A stretch of 64,000 nucleotides of DNA from an uncultured Lachnospiraceae bacterium (GTDB taxonomy: Bacteria; Bacillota; Clostridia; Lachnospirales; Lachnospiraceae): positions 62,001 through 126,000 of the forward strand of contig CAJUKV010000001.1 in the NCBI GenBank assembly GCA_910587305.1, read 5' to 3'. Below the pieces are notes generated by a model. The model was not told the origin of the DNA. It did not search any database and saw only the letters and a list, made by a program, of their open reading frames with translations. The position numbers and the translations under genes are program-made. Shown one piece after another: positions 45,596-54,165 of the stretch (position 1 is the first letter of the stretch; every line of letters starts with the position of its first letter).

Positions 45596-47353
45596 TTAAC
45601 GCTCTCTGCACATCTTACCCTTTTCCACCCGGTAAACCATATCGCATTTTTCAATGGTCTGCAGACGGTGGGCGATAATTACCAGCGTTTTTCTGCCGTG
45701 AAGCCTGTTAATGGAGTCCATAATTGCAGCCTCCGTTTCATTATCAAGAGCGGAGGTTGCCTCGTCAAGCACCAGAACTTCCGGATCCTCAAGCAATGCT
45801 CTGGCAATCCCAATTCTCTGTCGCTGACCTCCGGAAATCCGGATACCTCTCTCGCCAATACTGGTGTCAAGTCCCTCAGGAAGCCCTTTTACAAACTCAT
45901 CCAACTGTGCTTCCTTAAGCGCATACCATACCTTTTCATCATCTATCTCATCATCCCCACAGCCAAAAGCCACATTTCTGCGGATGGACGCGTCAATCAT
46001 AAAAATCGTCTGGGGAATATACCCTATATTTTTCAGCCAGGACCGATAGTGCCGGCGCACCTCCACGCCGTCCGCCAAAATCCGGCCGCTTTGCAGCCTT
46101 AAAAGTCCGAGCATAATATCAACAACCGTGGTTTTCCCCGCGCCTGAGGTACCCACAATCCCTACCGCTTTGCCTACTGGTATTTCCATATCCGCATGAT
46201 CAAAAATAAAAATCTCCGTATTAGGATATTTATAAACAATATCCTTAAGTTCTATCTTATCCTTAATCTCCAGCTTTTCAATTTCCGCCTGGGTCTGATA
46301 AGCCCTTTCATCATAATTGATGCTCTCATCCCGGATTTCTTCCTGCAAATTATCGCTAACCCCCATGAAAAAGGGCTCAAAATAAGAAATAGCCGTCAGG
46401 TGATTGTTAATTCGGTTTGCACAGGGAATCAGCCGCATCGCCGCCACCCCAAGGGCCGTCACCTGAGGCAGGATATCAGAAACCGGCGTTCCTCTTAAAA
46501 GCTGGAACAGCATATAAAAAATCATGCCTGCAATCGCCACCGTTTCTATTAAAAGACGCGGCGTGGCATTGTACAAATTATACCTCTGCACCGCATTTAC
46601 ATAGCCGGCGCCGCATTTGGCATACTCGTTTATGAAATAATTTTCCTTATTGGCAATCTTAATTTCCTTGATTCCCATCACCGACTGGTCAATCCATTTA
46701 TAAAGCCCGCTGTAATACTCCTGATTTTCCTCCCCGGCCTTTTTCATAATAGGCTTTAAAATGCCCTTGATGATCATCAGCACCGCCACAAGAAGCACCG
46801 TAACCGTAACCGTCATCCAAACGTCCGCCTTAAAGCTCACCGCTATCAGGCATACAAATACAATCACCTCGCTGATTAACTGCAAAAGGGACAAGATAAG
46901 GCCGTACATGTTATTCACATCCGAGGTTATGCTTCGCTGGATCACAGAGGTATCTGCGTTCAGATAATACTCGTAGGGCCGTTCCATAAAATTAATCATC
47001 ATCCTCCTGGATGTGGCAAACTGATTGGTATAGACAAACTTAAGCTGGGCCTTCTGCTGAAAAAAAAGGAAAATATTTTTAACGGCAAATATCACCACCA
47101 GGGCCAGCATGGTAACCATCATAAGCCCTCTGGTATCATCATAGGAAAGGCGGCAAATATCGCAAATCACCTGCAGATACCGATACTTCTCAACCGCATG
47201 GGCGTCCATAACCACCTGCATGGCCGGCACCACCATGGAAACCCCCGCCGTTTCCAAAACCGCCCCCACAAGCATCAGCAAAATCAGTAAAACCATTATC
47301 CGCTTCTGCCGTTTATCCAGCAAAACCATTAATTTCTTGACTATTTTTTTCAT
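45596..47353 (-). CDS. ABC transporter, lipid-linked glycan flippase (PglK/MsbA-like)
   Basis: A 585-residue half-transporter fusing six membrane helices (about 15-330) to an ATPase. Walker A is GTSGAGKTTVVD, the signature ISGGQRQRIGIARAL and Walker B VLVLDEATSALD. An RSLxxxIGYIPQ-like Q-loop (SWLKNIGYIPQTIFMI) is present. Length and placement with PglC/E/F-like genes fit PglK, which flips a lipid-linked oligosaccharide. No Wzx flippase is encoded in the window, so this is the likely exporter. ATG 47353 matches the family N-terminus; the leader is of type L3. Confidence 0.87.
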   Translation of the reverse strand: MKKIVKKLMVLLDKRQKRIMVLLILLMLVGAVLETAGVSMVVPAMQVVMDAHAVEKYRYLQVICDICRLSYDDTRGLMMVTMLALVVIFAVKNIFLFFQQKAQLKFVYTNQFATSRRMMINFMERPYEYYLNADTSVIQRSITSDVNNMYGLILSLLQLISEVIVFVCLIAVSFKADVWMTVTVTVLLVAVLMIIKGILKPIMKKAGEENQEYYSGLYKWIDQSVMGIKEIKIANKENYFINEYAKCGAGYVNAVQRYNLYNATPRLLIETVAIAGMIFYMLFQLLRGTPVSDILPQVTALGVAAMRLIPCANRINNHLTAISYFEPFFMGVSDNLQEEIRDESINYDERAYQTQAEIEKLEIKDKIELKDIVYKYPNTEIFIFDHADMEIPVGKAVGIVGTSGAGKTTVVDIMLGLLRLQSGRILADGVEVRRHYRSWLKNIGYIPQTIFMIDASIRRNVAFGCGDDEIDDEKVWYALKEAQLDEFVKGLPEGLDTSIGERGIRISGGQRQRIGIARALLEDPEVLVLDEATSALDNETEAAIMDSINRLHGRKTLVIIAHRLQTIEKCDMVYRVEKGKMCRER

Positions 47354-47396
47354 ACATATACCCACGCATATCGCAAGAAGCGCTTGTAACACTGCA
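47354..47396 (-). repeat. Leader repeat L3, copy b
   Basis: The minus strand shows GCAGTG, a TACAAGCG...TTGCGATA imperfect hairpin and ATGCGTGGGTATATGT before ATG 47353. Confidence 0.52.
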
Positions 47397-47468
47397 CCCA
47401 TAAAAAATATGGAAGCCTGCTTCTAAACTTTTCTTCCAAATATTGTAATAGAATAAAAATTTCGTTTT

Positions 47469-47497
47469 ATTTTACCACAGTCACAACTACAAGTCAA
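47469..47497 (-). promoter_or_regulatory. Sigma-A-type promoter for the flippase operon
   Basis: TTGACT (47492-47497) and TAAAAT (47469-47474) on the minus strand are separated by 17 bp. The leader to the ATG is about 110 nt. Confidence 0.68.
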
Positions 47498-47536
47498 AAT
47501 CCTGACATCATATATACCTTCTACCATGCCGAACGG

Positions 47537-49585
47537 TTACTCCGGGGTTTCCTCCGTTTCATTCAGCTCCTGCCACTGAGAATAAAATACCATGTCTTCG
47601 TACACCGGTTTATACCTGTCAAAGGGTATCCCCTCCTCCGTCATCCATCCTATGAACAGGGAACTGCCCCTGAAAGGGATTGGTTCATTTTCCACCATTT
47701 CCCCATCCTTTACGCAGGCAACCTGCCATGCCTCACCGTCCACTACAAAACTCACATTATGATAAACCGCGCCCTCGAGCCATACCTGGTTTAAAAACTC
47801 CATTCTCTTAGTGAGAAACCATTTCAAGTATCTGACGCTATTGTCATACTCTTTATAATACTGATAGCGGTTCTCAAGATTTTCCCAGCGGATGCTGTCC
47901 ATCTCAGCCGACGCCCTGCTCTCCCTTACCATCTCGTCTATCCCTTCCTTCAACAGCCTGTTTAAGAAGGGCAGCGCCTTTTCTTTATATAAAGTCTGCA
48001 CTTCCTTATAAAAATCTTCCTTTTCATAAAGCATGGCAAACAAATCCGTTCCATATACATGATCACTCAGTTTTGTAATTCCCACAGGGTTACTTGCAAT
48101 TTCATCCAAGTTGCAATTCCCGAAGGCCACGTCATAATCCCATACCGGCCCTGCAAATATCTTACTGCTCACCGCGTCCTGATATTTGTAAAAGAAGCTG
48201 CTGGTAACGCCTCCGTCAAAATTTTTGGAAATTTCCTCCACAAGATATTTTTGCGCAAAAGAAGTGACATCAATATACTGCGAATAATGCTTTCCTGTTA
48301 CCGGATGCACCCCGTCCTTTTCCTCCACCGCATCCTGAAATTCCTGCATAAGGGCGGCAATATACTCCACCTGTCTCTTAGAAGCATGCTCAGGACTTTG
48401 CAATGCATAACAGTCCCCCTGCTCCGTAACAAAACCGCTGATTGCTTCTTTATAACGGCTGGGCAACTCCCTTTCTAACAAGTATCCACCGGAAATATCT
48501 GTTTCTTTATATCCGTTTTCCACCCATTTCCTTTCCCCGTCCTCTGTCTCTATGCGCTCAAGCATTTCCATCTCCTCCGGGCTGTAGAGAGAATCCAAAA
48601 CCTCTTCCATATCCCGAATGTCAACATTATTGCTTCCCACTGTAATTTTTTCCGTTAAAAAATAATTCCCATAATAGGTATCGTTTACATATAAATCAAT
48701 CATCTGCCCTTCCGGCACATACTCCATGCCAAGCGCCTTTGCCAGATCCAGGGTAATCCTGTTACGAATCCTGGTTTCATCATATCCGTTGGCAATCAAA
48801 TTCCACGACTTGGACTCTCCAAAGCCAAAAAAATCAGCTTTCTCACAAAGCTTAAACTGATATGGCTTTTTGGAAAGCCCCCAGGTGGAATTTCCTCTTC
48901 CCCTGATGCTTTCAACTTCTCCGGCATAAACTTCCGTTCCGCTTTCATCTAATAGAACCACCTTCCCTGCTTCCTCGTTTCCCTTATCCTCATCAATATA
49001 CTCCGTCCCGCCGGAATACGTGGTAAGGGCAAGTACCGGTAAATCGGAAGAATACATAAAAACCAAAGGAGCCTCCCAAACCGGCTCCCCATTCCGGTCA
49101 TATATGGTAAACTCATAAGCCTCTCCCGGAGAAATATCCCGCAGTACATCTCCTTCCTTTATCTTAAAGTCTCCGATACGGACCTCTCCACCGCCGTCCC
49201 TGTCCAGAACAAGTCCCATATTCTTTGCAAAGCCGGGAAGAAAAAAATAGCAAATGCCATTCTCGCTTTGCCACAAAGTAAAATTTATTTTTTGAGAGCC
49301 CTTTTCCGGTTTCCAAACGATTTCAGGAAGCTCTTTTATTTCCTCTCTGTCTGCATTCAATCCTGCTGCCGCCGCACTTTGGCCATTTATTTCTTTGTGC
49401 TGTTCCCGCCCTCTTTGTTCTTCCACTTCCTCCTGTGTCCCTAAAGGCTGCTCCTGCCCAAGAGATATCTCCCTTTTCCTGTATTCCTCTATCTTTTCCT
49501 TCACCTTAGGCAAGATCAATAAGGCCGTAAGAAGCAGCATTCCCGCCGTAATCAAAAAAGTTTTAATTTGTTTATTATCAACCAC
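47537..49585 (-). CDS. CotH-family secreted protein kinase-like
   Basis: A 682-residue membrane-anchored extracellular protein with one helix near the N-terminus (about 9-26). Residues 175-510 match CotH: IRGRGNSTWGLSKKPYQFKL, NLIANGYDETRIRNRIT, the LYVNDTYYGNYFLTEK segment and FAGPVWDYDVAFGNCNL, with the Asp pair that binds metal. A C-terminal InlB-like repeat-type domain (VSFVVDGEAWQ...) follows. CotH of Bacillus phosphorylates spore-coat proteins; related secreted proteins occur in clostridia. I use GTG 49585 because GGGGG lies 5 bases upstream, as in the L2 leaders; ATG 49597 is the alternative. The target is unknown. Confidence 0.83.
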   Translation of the reverse strand: MVDNKQIKTFLITAGMLLLTALLILPKVKEKIEEYRKREISLGQEQPLGTQEEVEEQRGREQHKEINGQSAAAAGLNADREEIKELPEIVWKPEKGSQKINFTLWQSENGICYFFLPGFAKNMGLVLDRDGGGEVRIGDFKIKEGDVLRDISPGEAYEFTIYDRNGEPVWEAPLVFMYSSDLPVLALTTYSGGTEYIDEDKGNEEAGKVVLLDESGTEVYAGEVESIRGRGNSTWGLSKKPYQFKLCEKADFFGFGESKSWNLIANGYDETRIRNRITLDLAKALGMEYVPEGQMIDLYVNDTYYGNYFLTEKITVGSNNVDIRDMEEVLDSLYSPEEMEMLERIETEDGERKWVENGYKETDISGGYLLERELPSRYKEAISGFVTEQGDCYALQSPEHASKRQVEYIAALMQEFQDAVEEKDGVHPVTGKHYSQYIDVTSFAQKYLVEEISKNFDGGVTSSFFYKYQDAVSSKIFAGPVWDYDVAFGNCNLDEIASNPVGITKLSDHVYGTDLFAMLYEKEDFYKEVQTLYKEKALPFLNRLLKEGIDEMVRESRASAEMDSIRWENLENRYQYYKEYDNSVRYLKWFLTKRMEFLNQVWLEGAVYHNVSFVVDGEAWQVACVKDGEMVENEPIPFRGSSLFIGWMTEEGIPFDRYKPVYEDMVFYSQWQELNETEETPE

Positions 49586-49614
49586 GCTAACCCCCATGTT
49601 GCCGCTCTGCGGCA
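49586..49614 (-). repeat. Leader repeat L2, copy c
   Basis: The hairpin GTTGCCGC-AGA-GCGGCAAC is followed by ATGGGGGTTAGCGTG. A second hairpin, GAATGCCTT...AGGCATTC, lies 5' of it near 49626-49658, overlapping the end of the GT52-like gene's spacer. Confidence 0.65.
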
Positions 49615-49670
49615 ACACAAATCTCAATGAAGAATGCCTGTTTTCCAAGGCATTCTTCTAATTTATTCTG

Positions 49671-50765
49671 TCATCCAATCTGCTCATTCTGCCTGTGAAT
49701 CTCAGGCGCTTCATACCGATCCATAAAGTCCTCCCCAAGAAATATCTTTTCCTTTGCAAATAAAATTGCATCCGTCACAGTAAACACCGTAATAACCCTG
49801 TCAAAAACGAGATCCTTTATATAATTTAATATTTCCATAGGAAATTTCCCATCCAATACAATATACTCCGCAAACAGCTTTTCGTAATCAAGCGCATCCC
49901 TGGGGTGGGGTTTAATTAAAACTTGCGCTTTTTGCCCTTCTATGCAGCCATATTCCGCAATTATATCCCTGAAAATCCTCTCTCTGGTCTTTAAATCGCA
50001 TAAAGGCTCTGACAATATCAAAACCTTGTGCTCATGTCCGGGGCCGTAGGAAAGTTTTTTTTCCAGTTTCTCTCTGTCCGCCACAAAAATTGACACAAGC
50101 ATCTCTTTTTCCTTTTCCCCGAGTCCCTCTGCCAGGCCCCTGCGGGAAATTTCTCTATATTTCTTACAGGGGTATTTCAGTACGGAAATATCATTGACCT
50201 CCATATCCAGGCAATATTTAGCATATCCATTCTGAATAAAAATAAAATTTCTTGCCGCCATCCATGCCTTCAGGCCAAAATGGCCCCGGTTATCGTATCG
50301 CGCCGTATCATAATAACGGATACAGTCCAGTCCGTCCTCAAGGGCATGATAATAAATTTTGTGAACATTCAAATAATAGCCTATGGGATCCGAATCGCAG
50401 AACACATAAATATCCTGATATTTGCGCAAATCCACAGGCACAAAAGGAGCCTGCAGCTTCCCCATACGCCTTGTATATTTTATTCTGGCAATCATGTTCA
50501 GCAGTATGTTTCCTCTGTCCTTATGATACCTTGAAAGTTCCGGAAAAAAATCCTCTCCCTTTTCCTCATAGGGAATGACCTCTTCAAACAACCCCGATTT
50601 TTCCGCCCGCTCCTTCAAATCGCCGAAATCATTTGAAAGAGAGCTGAGCATAAGAGAGGCTTGTCCCCGCATAACATTTCCGCCGTTCTCCGGCAGATTC
50701 AGTTCCTTAAGGCAAGCAACATATACGTGATAAAAAGTGTGGCAAATATAAATACGTTTTTTCAT
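49671..50765 (-). CDS. GT52-like sialyltransferase-type enzyme (candidate pseudaminyltransferase)
   Basis: A 364-residue protein that opens RIYICHTFYHVYVACLKEL, the N-terminus of GT52-type CMP-sialic acid transferases. It has the HP motif VLIKPHPRDALDY (about 285-297) and a late FTVTDAILFAKEKIFLGE. It faces the pse genes across a shared promoter region, so CMP-pseudaminic acid is the probable donor. No ribosome site is visible before ATG 50765, and the predicted transcription start is at or within a base or two of the ATG, suggesting a leaderless message. The acceptor is unknown. Confidence 0.72.
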   Translation of the reverse strand: MKKRIYICHTFYHVYVACLKELNLPENGGNVMRGQASLMLSSLSNDFGDLKERAEKSGLFEEVIPYEEKGEDFFPELSRYHKDRGNILLNMIARIKYTRRMGKLQAPFVPVDLRKYQDIYVFCDSDPIGYYLNVHKIYYHALEDGLDCIRYYDTARYDNRGHFGLKAWMAARNFIFIQNGYAKYCLDMEVNDISVLKYPCKKYREISRRGLAEGLGEKEKEMLVSIFVADREKLEKKLSYGPGHEHKVLILSEPLCDLKTRERIFRDIIAEYGCIEGQKAQVLIKPHPRDALDYEKLFAEYIVLDGKFPMEILNYIKDLVFDRVITVFTVTDAILFAKEKIFLGEDFMDRYEAPEIHRQNEQIG

Positions 50766-50772
50766 AACATAA

Positions 50773-50820
50773 ATAATATCATAGAATTTTATTTGATTGC
50801 AATGGATATTGGTGTATAAT
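50773..50820. promoter_or_regulatory. Overlapping divergent promoters of the pse region
   Basis: Rightward: TTGATT (50793-50798) and TATAAT (50815-50820), spacer 16. Leftward: TTGCAA (50797-50802) and TATTAT (50773-50778), spacer 18. The two -35 boxes overlap by two bases, so polymerase cannot easily occupy both at once. The rightward leader is about 165 nt with a CTTTTCA/TGAAAAG stem. Confidence 0.65.
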
Positions 50821-50990
50821 CAGAAGTATTAAGAATATCTTAAATAACTGTTCTGTTTATTGAAACAATATACATTTATTGTCGCTTTTCACATGTTGGC
50901 TATCCATCCGCCCAAGAGCTGTGCTTTTAGCTGCTCACTGAAAAGTAATCATTTAACGGAAAACTAAAAGGTGCAAAAAACGGAGGATTC

Positions 50991-51680
50991 ATGAATAACA
51001 AAAAACTTGCTATAATCATCGCCCGGGGCGGCAGTAAAAGGATTCCAAAAAAGAATATAAAGGAATTTTGTGGAAAACCAATCCTTTGCTATTCCATTGA
51101 AGCAGCCCGGGAGGCCGGGGTATTTGATGAAATTATGGTATCTACGGATGATGTGGAAATTGCCCGGATAGCCCAAAAGGCCGGCGCCAGTGTGCCCTTT
51201 TTCCGCTCTGCCGAAACTTCCGGAGACTATGCCTCTACGGATGATGTTATCATGGAAGTGCTAAACGCCTATCAGAGGGTAGGGCAGGTCTTTGGTTCCT
51301 TCTGCTGTATTTATCCCACCGCTCCTTTTCTAAGCGGCACAAGACTTAAGGACGCCATGGCTCTTTTAGCGAAAGCGGATTCCGTTATGCCGGTGGTTCC
51401 CTTTTCTTATCCTCCCCAGCGCGGGCTTATCATTGGAAAAGAAGGTTTTCTGGCACGGCAGTTCCCCGAATATGCGGCCGCCCGCAGTCAGGACTTACCA
51501 AAAATCTACCATGACTGCGGACAATTTTATGCCTGCCGCACAGAACCCTTTTTGCAGGCAGGTACTACCGATGTGGAAAAGCTTCTTCCGCTGGTTTTGA
51601 CCGAATTGGAAGTGCAGGATATTGATACTTTAGAAGATTGGGCATTGGCGGAGATGAAATATAAGCTATTAAAGGCATAA
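50991..51680 (+). CDS. pseF: Pseudaminic acid cytidylyltransferase
   Basis: A 229-residue CMP-sugar synthetase that activates pseudaminic acid with CTP. IIARGGSKRIPKKNIKEFCG is the nucleotide-binding start. CYSIEAAREAGVFDEIMVST, IYPTAPFLSGTRL and ARSQDLPKIYHDCGQFY belong to the PseF branch, distinct from NeuA. ACGGAGG stands before ATG 50991. It is the first gene of the rightward operon with a PLP decarboxylase, pseI and pseG. It acts in the cytoplasm and supplies the donor for the GT52-like enzyme. Confidence 0.9.
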   Translation: MNNKKLAIIIARGGSKRIPKKNIKEFCGKPILCYSIEAAREAGVFDEIMVSTDDVEIARIAQKAGASVPFFRSAETSGDYASTDDVIMEVLNAYQRVGQVFGSFCCIYPTAPFLSGTRLKDAMALLAKADSVMPVVPFSYPPQRGLIIGKEGFLARQFPEYAAARSQDLPKIYHDCGQFYACRTEPFLQAGTTDVEKLLPLVLTELEVQDIDTLEDWALAEMKYKLLKA

Positions 51681-51728
51681 TTTAAATGGAAATAATCGGT
51701 CAGCACGCTGGCCAGAAATGAGGAAAAT

Positions 51729-52952
51729 ATGAAAACCCTTCAAACTCCCTTTTTTAGGATCAAAGAGCAAAGCCTTCAATACGATATCTCTCTTTTAAAA
51801 CAATCCCTTGCCGATAACTGGGGCAATTATATTATGGGGTATTCCGTAAAAACCAATTCTCTCCCATGGCTGTTAAATTATCTGAAAAAAGAGGGATTTT
51901 ATGCCGAAGTGGTATCTAAAATGGAATATGACCTGGCAGCCGGACTTGGTTTTTCCGGCAAACATATCATATATAATGGGCCTATAAAAGATAAAAAAAC
52001 CTTTGAAGCCGTCTTGCTTGCAGGCGGTTATGTAAATTTAGATTCCAACTATGAGCTTGAATGGATGGAAGAATTAAGCCGTTTATATCCCAACAGGCAT
52101 TTTCGGGTTGGGCTGCGCGTTAACTGTAACCTTGCCGCCCTGTGTCCCGAAGAGATCCCTGCATCCCAGGAAGGAGGCAGGTTTGGCTATTGTTATGAAA
52201 ATGGCGTGCTTAAGGCGGCAATCGAAAGACTCTCCGGCCTGCCCAACGTATGGGTATCGGGGCTTCACATGCATTCCTCCACCCAGTCCCGTTCCGTTAA
52301 GATTTTTGGCGCCCTGGCTAAATTTGCCGTCGCCATTGCCCGCGAATATAACCTTTCCCTGGATTATGTGGATATGGGCGGCGGTTATTTTGGGGGCAGA
52401 GATGATATGCCTGATTACCGGAATTATTTTAAGGAAATCTGCAAGGAGCTTTCCGTTTATTTTGATCCGCAAAAAACCATTCTCATTGCAGAGCCCGGCA
52501 TTTCCCTTATTTCCAGGGCCGTCACCTTTGAAACCTCTGTTATTGACGTAAAGAATATACGGGATCGGAAATATGTAGTGACAAATGGAAGCCGCACCAA
52601 TCTGAATCCTCTGGTCACAAGGCATGTTTATCCCCATCATATCGACTACATTTCCGATACTTCTGTCAGAGATATAGAGCCTTGTCAATGGATATGCGGC
52701 GCTACATGCATGGAATATGATAAATTATTTGAAATAACAAAAGACGTTGCCCTTCTTCCGGGCGATCAGATTATTTATGATGCGGCGGGTGGTTATACCA
52801 TGTGCTTAAACCCCCTGTTTATTAATTATTTTCCCGCCGTCTATGTGGAACATAGAGACGGCTCCATATTTACCGCAAGAAAAGCCTGGACCAACGAAGA
52901 ATATTTACAAAAAAGCTTTGTGGAAAACGAAACAAGGCCGCCAAAATATTGA
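51729..52952 (+). CDS. Fold-III PLP decarboxylase (LysA/NspC-like) inside the pse operon
   Basis: A 407-residue alanine-racemase-fold decarboxylase. GYSVKTNSLPWLLN holds the PLP lysine. GLHMHSSTQSRS gives the HxH segment, DMGGGYFGG the phosphate-binding glycines and AEPGISLISRAVTF the EPG loop. ICGATCMEYDKL replaces the CESxD active-site motif. It resembles diaminopimelate or carboxynorspermidine decarboxylases but is divergent. GAGGAAAAT precedes ATG 51729, 48 bases after pseF. It has no step in the known pseudaminic acid pathway. It may produce an amine or amino acid derivative that decorates the sugar. Confidence 0.82.
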   Translation: MKTLQTPFFRIKEQSLQYDISLLKQSLADNWGNYIMGYSVKTNSLPWLLNYLKKEGFYAEVVSKMEYDLAAGLGFSGKHIIYNGPIKDKKTFEAVLLAGGYVNLDSNYELEWMEELSRLYPNRHFRVGLRVNCNLAALCPEEIPASQEGGRFGYCYENGVLKAAIERLSGLPNVWVSGLHMHSSTQSRSVKIFGALAKFAVAIAREYNLSLDYVDMGGGYFGGRDDMPDYRNYFKEICKELSVYFDPQKTILIAEPGISLISRAVTFETSVIDVKNIRDRKYVVTNGSRTNLNPLVTRHVYPHHIDYISDTSVRDIEPCQWICGATCMEYDKLFEITKDVALLPGDQIIYDAAGGYTMCLNPLFINYFPAVYVEHRDGSIFTARKAWTNEEYLQKSFVENETRPPKY

Positions 52953-53067
52953 CGCCTTCCTACAAATTTCCCGACGTGCCCTTTTGCGGCACAGACCTTG
53001 TGTGAAGATCGCCTTAGGTTAAATGGCCATGTGTTCTTTTCCTGCCTGAAAAAGAGGAGAATCCCTT

Positions 53068-54165
53068 ATGAGACAATTGCATTACAATCCTTCTACTTTG
53101 GATAATTTTAGTTGGAACAAAGAAATCAAAATCGGCTCCCGCACTATCGGCGAAAATTCGCCTGTTTTTGTAGTGGCGGAAATTTCAGCCAATCATAATC
53201 AGGACTATAATAGAGCGGTGGAAATTATTCACGCTGCCAAGCAAGCCGGTGCAGACGCCGTAAAACTCCAGACTTATACGGCGGATACCATCACCATTGA
53301 CTGCGACGACCCCTGCTTTCAGATCAATGAAGGAACCATCTGGGACGGAACCACTCTCTATAAGCTTTACCAGCAGGCCTACACGCCCTGGGAATGGCAG
53401 CCCAGGCTTAAAGAGGAAGCAAACCGTCTGGGAATGGAGTGCTTTTCTTCCCCCTTTGATTTTACTTCCGTGGATTTCCTTGAGAAAATGGATGTGCCCG
53501 CTTATAAAATTGCTTCCTATGAAATCAATGATATTCCCTTAATTCGCAAAATTGCCAGGCTCCACAGACCTGTCATTTTTGCAACAGGCGTAGCCTATCT
53601 CGAAGATATCGAGAGGGCTCTTTCTGTTTGCAGAGAGGAGGGAAACCAAGATATTATTCTTTTAAAATGCGTATCTTCCTATCCCACTCCCTATGAAGAC
53701 ATTAACCTGAACGTCATCCCCACTCTGGCAAAAGCCTACGGCTGTCTGGTGGGCATTTCCGACCATACAATGGGAACCATTGTTTCCGCCGCTTCGATTG
53801 CTTTAGGCGTCAAAATGGTGGAAAAGCATTTAACCCTGCGCCGCAATGACGGAGGCCCAGATGGAGCCTTTTCTATGGAGCCGGAGGAATTTGCCCGGAT
53901 GGTAAAGGACATACGTATTTTGGAAAAGGCTCTCGGAACCAGCAAGTACCGGCTTACCGAAACCCAAAAGCTTGAGCATAAGGGTTCCCGTTCTTTGTTT
54001 GTGGTAAGAGACATCTCCCCCGGAGAAGCCCTAACCGCTGAAAATATTCGTTCCATACGCCCTGGCAACGGCTTGCATACCATGTATTACGATGAAGTAC
54101 TTGGCAAAAAAGCAAAAAAATTTCTTAAGAAAGGAACGCCGCTTCAATGGGAAATGATCGATTAA
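53068..54165 (+). CDS. pseI: Pseudaminic acid synthase
   Basis: A 365-residue synthase that condenses 6-deoxy-AltdiNAc with phosphoenolpyruvate to give pseudaminic acid. The TIM-barrel domain has VVAEISANHNQDYNRAVEII, ADAVKLQTYTADTITID, the PseI-specific WDGTTLYKLYQQAYTPWEW, SSPFDFTSVDFLEKM and ISDHTMGTIVSAASIALG. A C-terminal antifreeze-like (SAF) domain starts near residue 305 (GSRSLFVVRDISPGEALTAE). GAGGAGAA lies before ATG 53068. The start of pseG lies within its last codons. The gap upstream carries a block-A-like hairpin. Confidence 0.91.
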   Translation: MRQLHYNPSTLDNFSWNKEIKIGSRTIGENSPVFVVAEISANHNQDYNRAVEIIHAAKQAGADAVKLQTYTADTITIDCDDPCFQINEGTIWDGTTLYKLYQQAYTPWEWQPRLKEEANRLGMECFSSPFDFTSVDFLEKMDVPAYKIASYEINDIPLIRKIARLHRPVIFATGVAYLEDIERALSVCREEGNQDIILLKCVSSYPTPYEDINLNVIPTLAKAYGCLVGISDHTMGTIVSAASIALGVKMVEKHLTLRRNDGGPDGAFSMEPEEFARMVKDIRILEKALGTSKYRLTETQKLEHKGSRSLFVVRDISPGEALTAENIRSIRPGNGLHTMYYDEVLGKKAKKFLKKGTPLQWEMID

